A stretch of 25,261 nucleotides of DNA from Bacteroidales bacterium UBA5762 (lineage in GTDB: Bacteria > Bacteroidota > Bacteroidia > Bacteroidales > TTA-H9), in assembly GCA_002418865.1 (NCBI GenBank), contig DIEY01000072.1:26286-51546 (forward strand). Direction: 5' to 3'. Both the position numbers and the translations under genes were made by a program. Of this stretch, positions 1 to 7,761 are shown in pieces. Under the pieces are notes generated by a model, which ran no database searches, was not told the DNA's origin, and saw nothing but the letters and a program-made list of their open reading frames with translations. Each line of letters begins with the position of its first letter. The stretch's first letter is position 1.

Positions 1-96
1 AATTAAGAAGTAACTTTTTGAATGAGCTGTAACCTATGCTGTAAAAAAATTTCAACATTTTTAATAAAAATCATTCAACTCAGTGGAAAGATGGAG

Positions 97-104
97 TAGT
101 TTTG
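97..104 (+). promoter_or_regulatory. Candidate -7 promoter element of maeB
   Basis: TAGTTTTG fits the Bacteroidetes -7 consensus TAnnTTTG and lies about 40 bases before the maeB start, which gives a short leader. I see no good TTTG-type -33 element at the expected distance, so the call rests on the -7 box and its position only. The rest of positions 1-144 is AT-rich, with stops in the frames I read and no sign of an upstream gene end. Confidence 0.35.
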
Positions 105-144
105 TTATAAATAATTCAAATCATTCACCAAAAGCTATTTCATT

Positions 145-2430
145 ATGAGTTCCACAAGCGACAAAAATTTTTTAGCCAAGCTGGCTCTGGAGTATCATTC
201 AGAAGGACGGCCAGGAAAGATAGAGGTAAAACCAACTAAGCCCTATCATAGTCAGCAAGATTTATCATTAGCTTATACGCCTGGAGTAGCAACCCCTTGT
301 CTCGAGATCCAGAAGAATCTTGATGATGTGTATAAATACACTACAAAAGGCAATCTGGTAGCAGTCATCAGTAATGGTACTGCAGTTTTAGGGCTGGGAG
401 ATATAGGCCCAATTGCGGGTAAGCCTGTAATGGAGGGCAAGGGATTACTATTTAAAGTATTTGCCGATGTCGATGTTTTCGATATCGAGATCAATGAAAA
501 AGACCCAGAAAAACTCATCCAAATCATCAAAGCCATATCCCCTACATTTGGAGGGATTAACTTAGAAGACATCAAAGCGCCCGAATGTTTCGAGATAGAA
601 GATCGTTTGAAAGAAGAACTCGATATTCCCGTCATGCATGATGATCAGCATGGAACAGCCATTATTACTTCGGCAGGCTTGCTCAATGCACTGGAATTAA
701 CGGGTAAGGACATAGAACAGATCAAAATCGTGATTAATGGAGCCGGTGCAGCGGCCATCTCATGTACCAAACTTTATCTGAAATTGGGTGCGCGTCTAGA
801 AAACATCGCTATGTTCGACAGTAAGGGCATGCTACATACAAGTCGCACCGATTTGAATCCTTATAAAAAACAATTTGCCCGTAGTGGGAAAATTATGAAT
901 TTGGAAGAAGCCTTAGAAGGTGCTGACATGTTTCTTGGTCTTTCGGTGGCTGGAGTATTGAAAAAAGAATGGTTAAAGAAAATGGCACCTCATCCCATCG
1001 TGTTTGCCTTAGCCAATCCAGTGCCTGAAATCACTTATGATGAAGCTATTTCGACCCGTGATGATATCATTATGGCAACCGGCCGTAGTGATTATCCTAA
1101 TCAGATTAATAATGTACTGGGGTTTCCTTTTATTTTCAGAGGAGCTCTCGATGTAAGAGCCACCAAAATCAATGACGAGATGAAGTTAGCCGCAGCTCGA
1201 GCTCTTGCAGCCTTAGCCAAAGAACCTACTCCAGATGAGGTTAACTCTGCTTATGGAGTAACAAATTTGAAATTTGGCAAAGATTATATCATTCCAAAAC
1301 CTAATGATCCTCGTCTGATTCTGCACTTAGCTCCGGCAGTTGCAAAAGCTGCTATGGAAACTGGAGTAGCACGTTCTCCCATCACCTCATGGGATCAATA
1401 TCGTGAAGAACTGAATAAACGCATGGGGCATGGCAATCCTATCATTAGACAAATCAAGGCCAAGGCACAAAGAGACCCCAAACGAATCATATTTGCTGAA
1501 GCCGAAAATTTCAAGATACTAAAAGCAGCCGAGATTTGTAAAGTAGAAGGTTTTGCCAAACCAATCCTTTTGGGTAATAAATCTTTTATTGAAAAGCTCA
1601 TTGTACAAAACGAACTGGAACTGGAAGGAGTAGAGATTATTGATCCACGTGCCGAAGAAGAAAATGAACGTAGAGAGGAGTTTGCACGACTATTTCACGA
1701 AAAAAGACGGCGCAAGGGAGTTACTTACGTAATGGCCTGCGAACGAATGCATCATAGGAATTATTTTGGGCCTATGCTGGTTGAAACTGGCTTCGCCGAT
1801 GGGTTAGTATCTGGCCTCACTACCAGCTACCCCGACACTATTCGTCCTGCACTTCAAATCATCGGTAAACAAGATAGATGGAATGTGGTTTCAGGAATGT
1901 ACATTCTACATACTATTAAAGGTACCTTGTTTTTTGCCGATACCACTGTCAACTTAAATCCTTCGCCCGAAACCTTGGTCGAAATTACTCTTCAGGTAGC
2001 CGAAGCCGTGAGAAACTTCAGCATCGAACCTCGCGTAGCCTTGATTTCTTACTCAAATTTTGGCTCGGTAAAAGGAAATATCCCAAGCAAGGTACAACAG
2101 GCCGTTGCTATTCTTCATAATAATTACCCCGAACTAATCGCCGACGGAGACATTCAGGCCGACTTCGCCCTCAACTCCGAAATGATGAAGGAATATTTCC
2201 CATGGAGTAGATTAGCCGACTCCCCTGCCAATATCTTTATATTCCCCTATCTTACCGCCGGAAATGCTGCCTATAAACTCGTCCAACAGCTTACTGACCA
2301 AAATGCTATCGGACCAGTGCTTCTTGGCCTCAAAAAACCCGTTCATGTGCTCCAAATGGGTAGTACAGTCAATAATATCGTCAATATGGTCAGTTTGGCT
2401 ACAATTGATGCTCAGCGCCTTGGCGAGTAA
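145..2430 (+). CDS. maeB: NADP-dependent malic enzyme with C-terminal phosphotransacetylase-like domain (MaeB type)
   Basis: Oxidatively decarboxylates malate to pyruvate and CO2 with reduction of NAD(P)+, in the cytoplasm. The 761 residues match the hybrid MaeB architecture (usually about 750-770). The malic N-terminal domain carries YTPGVATPC (about 44-52) and MHDDQHGTA (164-172). The nucleotide-binding domain has a Rossmann glycine motif INGAGAAA (197-204) and LANPVPE near 290. A phosphotransacetylase-like domain runs from about 430 to the end. In characterised MaeB proteins that domain is regulatory, binding acetyl-CoA, and usually has no PTA activity; this is family knowledge, not seen here. 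The start is the ATG at 145, which follows an AT-rich leader and begins a typical MaeB N-terminus. It is followed on the same strand by pckA and mdh, which share its substrates, but 559 bp separate it from pckA, so it is probably its own transcript. NADP rather than NAD preference is inferred from the family. Confidence 0.95.
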   Translation: MSSTSDKNFLAKLALEYHSEGRPGKIEVKPTKPYHSQQDLSLAYTPGVATPCLEIQKNLDDVYKYTTKGNLVAVISNGTAVLGLGDIGPIAGKPVMEGKGLLFKVFADVDVFDIEINEKDPEKLIQIIKAISPTFGGINLEDIKAPECFEIEDRLKEELDIPVMHDDQHGTAIITSAGLLNALELTGKDIEQIKIVINGAGAAAISCTKLYLKLGARLENIAMFDSKGMLHTSRTDLNPYKKQFARSGKIMNLEEALEGADMFLGLSVAGVLKKEWLKKMAPHPIVFALANPVPEITYDEAISTRDDIIMATGRSDYPNQINNVLGFPFIFRGALDVRATKINDEMKLAAARALAALAKEPTPDEVNSAYGVTNLKFGKDYIIPKPNDPRLILHLAPAVAKAAMETGVARSPITSWDQYREELNKRMGHGNPIIRQIKAKAQRDPKRIIFAEAENFKILKAAEICKVEGFAKPILLGNKSFIEKLIVQNELELEGVEIIDPRAEEENERREEFARLFHEKRRRKGVTYVMACERMHHRNYFGPMLVETGFADGLVSGLTTSYPDTIRPALQIIGKQDRWNVVSGMYILHTIKGTLFFADTTVNLNPSPETLVEITLQVAEAVRNFSIEPRVALISYSNFGSVKGNIPSKVQQAVAILHNNYPELIADGDIQADFALNSEMMKEYFPWSRLADSPANIFIFPYLTAGNAAYKLVQQLTDQNAIGPVLLGLKKPVHVLQMGSTVNNIVNMVSLATIDAQRLGE

Positions 2431-2464
2431 TACTCCCATACTTTATCATTAAGCTATCAATGGA

Positions 2465-2524
2465 TTTTATCGGGCTTCTATTCTTGAAAACAGAAATTAT
2501 ATGATGTTATATAGCTCGATAAAA
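2465..2524. repeat. Inverted repeat with 11-bp arms downstream of maeB
   Basis: The arms TTTTATCGGGC (2465-2475) and GCTCGATAAAA (2514-2524) pair along all 11 positions with one G-U wobble. They enclose a 38-base loop, which itself holds a small TTCT/AGAA pairing. The position, 35 bases after the maeB stop, suits a 3' end stabiliser or terminator. However, the downstream arm is followed by AAAAGAAAAATG rather than a T run, so it is not a standard intrinsic terminator on the + strand. Confidence 0.4.
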
Positions 2525-2793
2525 GAAAAATGTTCCCACGTTTTTAAGCAAAATCTTTTAGATTATCGCCCATTTAAACAATAGGATTGATCCTTTAAAA
2601 TTATGAGCCCCCTCATTTAGAATTGATCGCGAATCAGTCTATTAAAGAAAATTACATTAGAAATACACATTGACCAGTTGACTTTATACTTGTTTCATCT
2701 TATGGATATCAAAATATTGGCTCATACTTTTTCGACAAATCAATTTTAACCCTTGCCATCAATTTTTTTAATTAAACCAGCAAAGAGTGATCT

Positions 2794-2809
2794 TCTATTT
2801 TAAAATAGA
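2794..2809. repeat. Perfect 16-bp palindrome in the pckA upstream region
   Basis: TCTATTTTAAAATAGA is exactly self-complementary, with no spacer. It lies about 180 bases before the pckA start in DNA that codes for nothing I can see. A dimeric regulator site is possible, but AT-rich intergenic DNA produces such palindromes by chance and no second copy was noticed. Confidence 0.4.
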
Positions 2810-2964
2810 CATGATAACCAGCTATTGAAAATAAGAAGTAGATCGACCTTTGTAATAGGCCTCGAAGTAATACAAATATTTCATTTTTAACTATAAACTC
2901 TGTAGATTAAAGAAAAGTAGGTAGTTTTGCCAAATGAAAGACGAAAAGATTATATAAAGATTCT

Positions 2965-2972
2965 TACATTTG
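2965..2972 (+). promoter_or_regulatory. Candidate -7 promoter element of pckA
   Basis: TACATTTG fits TAnnTTTG exactly and ends 17 bases before the pckA ATG, implying a leader of only about ten bases. The nearest TTTG upstream (2926-2929) is 35 bases away, too far to be its -33 partner. Confidence 0.35.
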
Positions 2973-2989
2973 AACGCAAAATATAAGTT

Positions 2990-4627
2990 ATGAAAAACAA
3001 GATAGAAAAAATCAGAACAGAGCTTGAGTCTTACGGCTTAGAAGGCATTGGGGAGATTTTTTACAATTTAGGTTATGATGAATTATATATCCATGAAACA
3101 GACCCTTCGCTCGAAGGATATGAACGCGGTTTTGTCACCAATACCGGGGCTGTAGCCGTTGACACAGGGATTTTCACAGGTCGTTCGCCTAAGGACAAAT
3201 ACATTGTAGACGAAGAAACATCGAGAGAGCATATCTGGTGGAAGTCGCCTTCTCATAAGTCATCTGATAATAAACCCATTTCGGAGGCAGTTTGGAAGGA
3301 TCTTTATACAATCTCAGCCAAACAGCTTAGTCATAAAAGGATATATGTCATGGACGGATTTGCAGGGGCAAATCCCGAATCGCGTCTCAACATTCGGGTA
3401 GTTACTGAAGTGGCCTGGATGGCTCATTTTGTAAAAAACATGTTTATTAGACCCACAGAAAAGGAATTAGAAAATTTCGAGCCTGATTTTGTGATGCTGA
3501 ATGCTTGCAAAACCACTGATCCTCATTGGAAGGAACACGGACTGAATAGCGAGGTTTTTGTAGCTTTCAATTTAAAAGAAAGAAGAGCCGTCGTGGGTGG
3601 TACATGGTATGGAGGAGAGATAAAAAAAGGATTTTTCTCGGTTATGAATTACTACCTTCCATTGAAGGGAATTGCTTCTATGCATTGTTCGGCCAATGTT
3701 GGCCCAAAAGGTGATGTAGCTATTTTCTTCGGTCTTTCAGGAACTGGGAAAACAACTCTATCCACTGATCCTAAACGATTGCTTATCGGCGATGATGAAC
3801 ATGGGTGGGACGATGAAGGTATCTTCAATTTCGAAGGTGGCTGCTATGCCAAATGCATTAATTTAAGCAAGGAAAACGAACCCGATATTTACAATGCTAT
3901 ACGCAGGGATGCCTTACTCGAAAATGTGGTTTACGATCCTAAAACAGGAGAAATTGATTTTTCGAGTGCGGCTAAAACAGAAAATACTCGAGTTTCTTAT
4001 CCCATTTATCATATTAAAAATATTGTAAAACCAGTTTCTAAGGCCGGGCATGCAAAAAAAATCATTTTCCTAACCGCTGATGCATTTGGAGTGCTTCCTC
4101 CTGTAGCTAAACTCACCGAAGACCAAACCTTGTACTATTTTCTTACAGGTTATACGGCAAAAGTAGCCGGGACCGAAAGAGGAATTATAGAACCCTCTCC
4201 TACTTTTTCTTCGTGTTTTGGGGCAGCTTTTCTTTTATTGCATCCAACGGTTTATGCACGTGAACTAGATCGTAAAATCAAACAACATCATAGTGAGGCC
4301 TATCTGGTAAATACAGGATGGATTGGAGGCCCTTATGGACAGGGCCATCGTATAGATATTCCTTCCACTCGTGCCATCATCGACGCTATACTAGATGGTT
4401 CTATCAATGAAGCCGAGTTCGAAGAACTTCCCTATTTTCACTTGCTTATTCCCAAAACTCTCAAAGGAGTTAATAGTAATATCTTAAATCAGAAATCAAC
4501 CTGGCCTGATCCCAATGCATGGGATGATGCTGCTCGGCAACTAGCACAAAGATTTATCGATAATTTTAAAAACTTTACCGACGAAGAATTAGGGAAAAAT
4601 CTTGTTTCGGCAGGACCACGATTATAA
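2990..4627 (+). CDS. pckA: Phosphoenolpyruvate carboxykinase (ATP)
   Basis: Interconverts oxaloacetate + ATP and PEP + CO2 + ADP in the cytoplasm. This is the entry to gluconeogenesis or, in many anaerobic Bacteroidetes, the CO2-fixing ATP-gaining step towards succinate. The 545 residues match the ATP-dependent family (about 530-545). Visible motifs are TGRSPKDKY near residue 63 (substrate-binding Arg), GGTWYGGEIKKG near 204 and the kinase P-loop GLSGTGKTT (248-256). The adjacent IGDDEHGW holds acidic residues used for metal binding. The ATG at 2990 is the natural start and has a TAnnTTTG box just upstream. mdh follows after 68 bp, so co-transcription is likely; mdh makes or uses the oxaloacetate that PckA handles. 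Direction of flux cannot be told from sequence. Confidence 0.97.
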   Translation: MKNKIEKIRTELESYGLEGIGEIFYNLGYDELYIHETDPSLEGYERGFVTNTGAVAVDTGIFTGRSPKDKYIVDEETSREHIWWKSPSHKSSDNKPISEAVWKDLYTISAKQLSHKRIYVMDGFAGANPESRLNIRVVTEVAWMAHFVKNMFIRPTEKELENFEPDFVMLNACKTTDPHWKEHGLNSEVFVAFNLKERRAVVGGTWYGGEIKKGFFSVMNYYLPLKGIASMHCSANVGPKGDVAIFFGLSGTGKTTLSTDPKRLLIGDDEHGWDDEGIFNFEGGCYAKCINLSKENEPDIYNAIRRDALLENVVYDPKTGEIDFSSAAKTENTRVSYPIYHIKNIVKPVSKAGHAKKIIFLTADAFGVLPPVAKLTEDQTLYYFLTGYTAKVAGTERGIIEPSPTFSSCFGAAFLLLHPTVYARELDRKIKQHHSEAYLVNTGWIGGPYGQGHRIDIPSTRAIIDAILDGSINEAEFEELPYFHLLIPKTLKGVNSNILNQKSTWPDPNAWDDAARQLAQRFIDNFKNFTDEELGKNLVSAGPRL

Positions 4628-4695
4628 CAATTAGATTTCAACAAATTCTCTCATCAAATGTTATTTACGCATTATACTATTCAATTTGATTTTTT

Positions 4696-5640
4696 ATGAA
4701 CAAGATTACCATCATTGGAGCAGGAAATGTGGGAGCCACGGTAGCCAACGTTATAGCTCATAAAGACCTATGCAGAGAATTGATTTTATTAGACGTCAAG
4801 GAAGGCTTAGCCGAGGGCAAGGCTCTCGATATTTGGCAAACTGGACCTATCAACCATTTTAATACAAAAGTTATAGGCGTTACTAACGACTATTTAAAAA
4901 CCAAAGGATCTGGGGTTGTCGTAATTACTTCAGGTATTCCGCGTAAGCCAGGAATGAGCCGCGACGAATTAATTGGTACTAATGCGCAGATTGTGAAAGA
5001 AGTAGTGGAAAAAGTAATAAAATACTCACCTGAGGCCATTCTTATTATTGTTTCCAATCCATTGGACGTAATGACCTATGTGGCCTATAAAGCGGCATCC
5101 AAATCGAGAAACAAGGTATTCGGTATGGCTGGAACGCTCGATACAGGGCGTTATAAGACTTTTATTGCCAATGCACTGGATGTTTCTCCAGCCGACGTTC
5201 ATGGCTTACTTCTTGGTGGCCATGGTGATAACATGGTTCCTTTACCCCGATTCACTTCACTCAATGGAATCCCCATTACCGACTTGCTCGATAAGGAAGT
5301 ATTGGATAAAATAGTCGAGCGTACTCGAAAAGGCGGTGGAGAATTAGTGAATTTGATGGGTACTTCGGCTTGGTATGCTCCTGGAGCAGCTGCCGCTCAA
5401 ATGGTTGAAGCAATCGTGGATGATCAAAAACGTATCTTCCCAGTGAGTGCTTATCTGGAAGGTGAATATGGACTGAATGACGTATTTCTGGGCGTTCCAG
5501 TCAAATTAAGCCGCAACGGTATAGAAGAAATCATCGAAATTAAACTCAATCAGGAAGAAATGGCCTTACTTCATGAATCGGCAAGCTCGGTTAAGGAACT
5601 GATGAATGTGCTAGATGAAATGAAGCTTTTTGATGAATAA
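4696..5640 (+). CDS. mdh: Malate dehydrogenase (LDH-like, NAD-dependent)
   Basis: Interconverts malate and oxaloacetate with NAD. The 314 residues match the LDH-like MDH class common in Bacteroidetes rather than the longer cytosolic or mitochondrial types. It begins with the NAD-binding GAGNVGATVANV (about 8-19). The mobile loop GIPRKPGMSRDEL (about 79-91) has Arg where lactate dehydrogenases carry Gln, which marks malate specificity. The catalytic His lies in GGHGDNMVP (about 174-182), and GMAGTLDTGR is the family signature at the subunit/substrate region. It lies 68 bp after pckA with no terminator seen between them, so the two probably form one unit. Its stop is 11 bp from the stop of the converging hisS, leaving no room for a terminator in between. 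Confidence 0.96.
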   Translation: MNKITIIGAGNVGATVANVIAHKDLCRELILLDVKEGLAEGKALDIWQTGPINHFNTKVIGVTNDYLKTKGSGVVVITSGIPRKPGMSRDELIGTNAQIVKEVVEKVIKYSPEAILIIVSNPLDVMTYVAYKAASKSRNKVFGMAGTLDTGRYKTFIANALDVSPADVHGLLLGGHGDNMVPLPRFTSLNGIPITDLLDKEVLDKIVERTRKGGGELVNLMGTSAWYAPGAAAAQMVEAIVDDQKRIFPVSAYLEGEYGLNDVFLGVPVKLSRNGIEEIIEIKLNQEEMALLHESASSVKELMNVLDEMKLFDE

Positions 5641-5651
5641 TTCTTTTATTC

Positions 5652-7022
5652 TCAGCCCTTCGCCATTCTTTCGAAAAATTCCTCTGTAGTCAGCTTTTGC
5701 TGAGTTCCAGAAGTCATATTCCTTAAAGTTACGAAAGAAGAATTTATTTCATCTTCGCCTACAATGACCACATAAGGAATGCCATTTGAATTGGCATAAG
5801 CTAGCTGCTTCTTTAGTTTAGAGGATTCGGGATAAATCTCGGCACTGATTCCTCGAGCTCGAAGTTTTGAGATCAAAGAAATACAAAACTCGGCTTCACG
5901 AAGGCCAAAATTAACAAAAAGCACCTGAGTAGTCGTGGATATTTGTTCAGGGAAAGAGTTGGTTTGTTCCATAACATCATAAATTCTATCGGCTCCAAAA
6001 GAAATACCCACTCCCGAAACATCCGGCAAACCAAAAATACCGGTCAAATCATCGTAACGTCCTCCCCCACAGATACTTCCTATATCTGCATCGAGTGAAA
6101 TAACTTCGATGATGGTTCCTGTATAATAATTCAATCCTCGAGCAAGAGTTGGATCGAATATTATTTGTGAGCTCACCTCAAAAGACATAACATATTTCAA
6201 CACAGCAAACATCTCATTTATACCATCTAAAGCTATTGGAACTTTGTCAAGATATAACTCGAGTTTTTTTAGTTTTATAGTATTATCTCCTTCGAGAAAG
6301 AGTAATGGATAAAGTTTCTCTATAGCTTCATCAGTAATGCCTCGTTTAGACAACTCTGTGTTAACTTCCTCAGGACCTATTTTGTCGAGCTTGTCAATAG
6401 AAGTAGTGATGTCTATTAGTTGGTTAGAGTGCCCAATATATTCGGCAATGCCTGCCAAAATTTTACGGTTATTCAGCCTAATAGAAACTTTAAGATTTAA
6501 TCGTGAAAAGACTTCATCTATCATTTTGATGAGTTCACCTTCATTAATCAAGGATTTGCTACCTATAACATCGGCATCGCATTGATAAAATTCTCTATAT
6601 CGGCCTTTTTGAGGCCTGTCAGCACGCCAAACTGGCTGAATCTGAAATCTTTTGAAGGGGAAAGTAAGCTCATCATGGTGTTGCACCACAAAACGTGCAA
6701 AGGGAACAGTGAGGTCGTAGCGCAGCCCTTTTTCAGCTATGTAAGGAAGTATTTTTTGTGGATTGGCTTCATGTAACAACTCTTCGGGTATATCTTGTAA
6801 ATAATTGCCTGAATTGAGGATTCGAAACAATAATTTATCGCCTTCTTCTCCATATTTTCCCAGCAGAGTTTGAAGGTTTTCCATAGCTGGGGTTTCTATG
6901 GGCTGATAGCCATAAAGTTGGAAAACACGGCGAATGGTATCGAAGATGAAATTTCGCCTTTGCATTTCCTTAGGTCCAAAATCACGTGTGCCCTTGGGAA
7001 TGGATGCAGAGTATTTGCTCAT
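5652..7022 (-). CDS. hisS: Histidyl-tRNA synthetase
   Basis: Charges tRNA-His with histidine; class II aminoacyl-tRNA synthetase. The 456 residues contain, in order: motif 1 around GYQPIETPAME (38-48); motif 2 with FKRFQIQPVWRADRPQKG (123-140) followed by YREFYQCDAD; the histidine-specific motif LARGLNYYTGT (about 296-306); motif 3 around GISFGADRIYDV; and a C-terminal anticodon-binding domain of about 90 residues. It has the usual length and nothing is missing. It is the last gene of a secA-pyrH-hisS run, 11 bp after the pyrH stop, so it is probably read from the secA promoter. Confidence 0.97.
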   Translation of the reverse strand: MSKYSASIPKGTRDFGPKEMQRRNFIFDTIRRVFQLYGYQPIETPAMENLQTLLGKYGEEGDKLLFRILNSGNYLQDIPEELLHEANPQKILPYIAEKGLRYDLTVPFARFVVQHHDELTFPFKRFQIQPVWRADRPQKGRYREFYQCDADVIGSKSLINEGELIKMIDEVFSRLNLKVSIRLNNRKILAGIAEYIGHSNQLIDITTSIDKLDKIGPEEVNTELSKRGITDEAIEKLYPLLFLEGDNTIKLKKLELYLDKVPIALDGINEMFAVLKYVMSFEVSSQIIFDPTLARGLNYYTGTIIEVISLDADIGSICGGGRYDDLTGIFGLPDVSGVGISFGADRIYDVMEQTNSFPEQISTTTQVLFVNFGLREAEFCISLISKLRARGISAEIYPESSKLKKQLAYANSNGIPYVVIVGEDEINSSFVTLRNMTSGTQQKLTTEEFFERMAKG

Positions 7023-7033
7023 AAAATTTTCAA

Positions 7034-7747
7034 CTAAACATTCGAAATAAGGGTTCCTATATGATCTCCTGAAATGACACGAGTGAGGTTGCCTTTTACA
7101 TCCATGTTAAATACATAAATAGGCAGGTTGTTTTCCATACAGAGGCTGAAGGCAGTAAGATCGAGAATTTTTAAACCCTGGTTATAAGCTTCCTGAAAGC
7201 TCAAGTGTGAATATTTTTTAGCTTTTGGATCTTTTTCAGGATCTGAAGTATAAACGCCATCCACACGCGTACCTTTTAAAAGAATATCGGCTTTAATCTC
7301 TATCCCTCTTAAGGCTGAAGCCGTGTCGGTTGTAAAGAAAGGATTTCCAGTCCCTCCACTAATGATGACAACTTTACCAGCCTCGAGGTAGGTAATAGCT
7401 TGATGAGCGTTCATAGGAAGAACAATGGGTTTTACTTCAAGTCCGCCTAGTACTGCGGCCTCAACTCCTACTTTTTCGAGTTCAGCTTGAAGAGCCATAC
7501 TGTTAATGATTGTGGCTAACATTCCCATGTAATCACCTCTTACACGGTCAATACCTTTAGCAGCTCCCTGCAGTCCACGGAAAATATTACCCCCACCAAT
7601 GACTATGGCTACTTGTGTACCCATACGCACAATCTCGGCAATTTCAGTAGCATAATGGTTCAACCTTTTCGAGTCGATTCCATAACTCTGTTCCCCCATA
7701 AGCGACTCTCCGCTTAACTTCAATAATATTCTCCTGTATTTTCCCAT
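7034..7747 (-). CDS. pyrH: UMP kinase (uridylate kinase)
   Basis: Phosphorylates UMP to UDP in de novo pyrimidine synthesis; bacterial UMP kinases of this amino-acid-kinase fold work as hexamers. The 237 residues show the family motifs KLSGESLMG (10-18), GGGNIFRG (about 51-58), a DYMGMLATIINS segment, GGTGNPFFTTDTA (about 135-147) and the C-terminal LTRVISGDHIGTLI. The length is normal for the family. It sits 14 bp after the secA stop and 11 bp before hisS. Many Bacteroidetes have pyrH next to frr, but frr is not seen here. Confidence 0.97.
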   Translation of the reverse strand: MGKYRRILLKLSGESLMGEQSYGIDSKRLNHYATEIAEIVRMGTQVAIVIGGGNIFRGLQGAAKGIDRVRGDYMGMLATIINSMALQAELEKVGVEAAVLGGLEVKPIVLPMNAHQAITYLEAGKVVIISGGTGNPFFTTDTASALRGIEIKADILLKGTRVDGVYTSDPEKDPKAKKYSHLSFQEAYNQGLKILDLTAFSLCMENNLPIYVFNMDVKGNLTRVISGDHIGTLISNV

Positions 7748-7761
7748 AAATTAATTGAGGT

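Larger units (their letters stand above)
2431..2989. other. Gene-free AT-rich stretch between maeB and pckA
   Basis: I see no coding frame, tRNA or other RNA family in these 559 bases. Two structured items stand out: a long-armed inverted repeat just after maeB (2465-2524) and a perfect 16-bp palindrome (2794-2809). A candidate -7 box for pckA lies at the right end. The size is unusual for this otherwise dense window, so an unrecognised small RNA or a regulated pckA leader region is possible. Confidence 0.6.
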
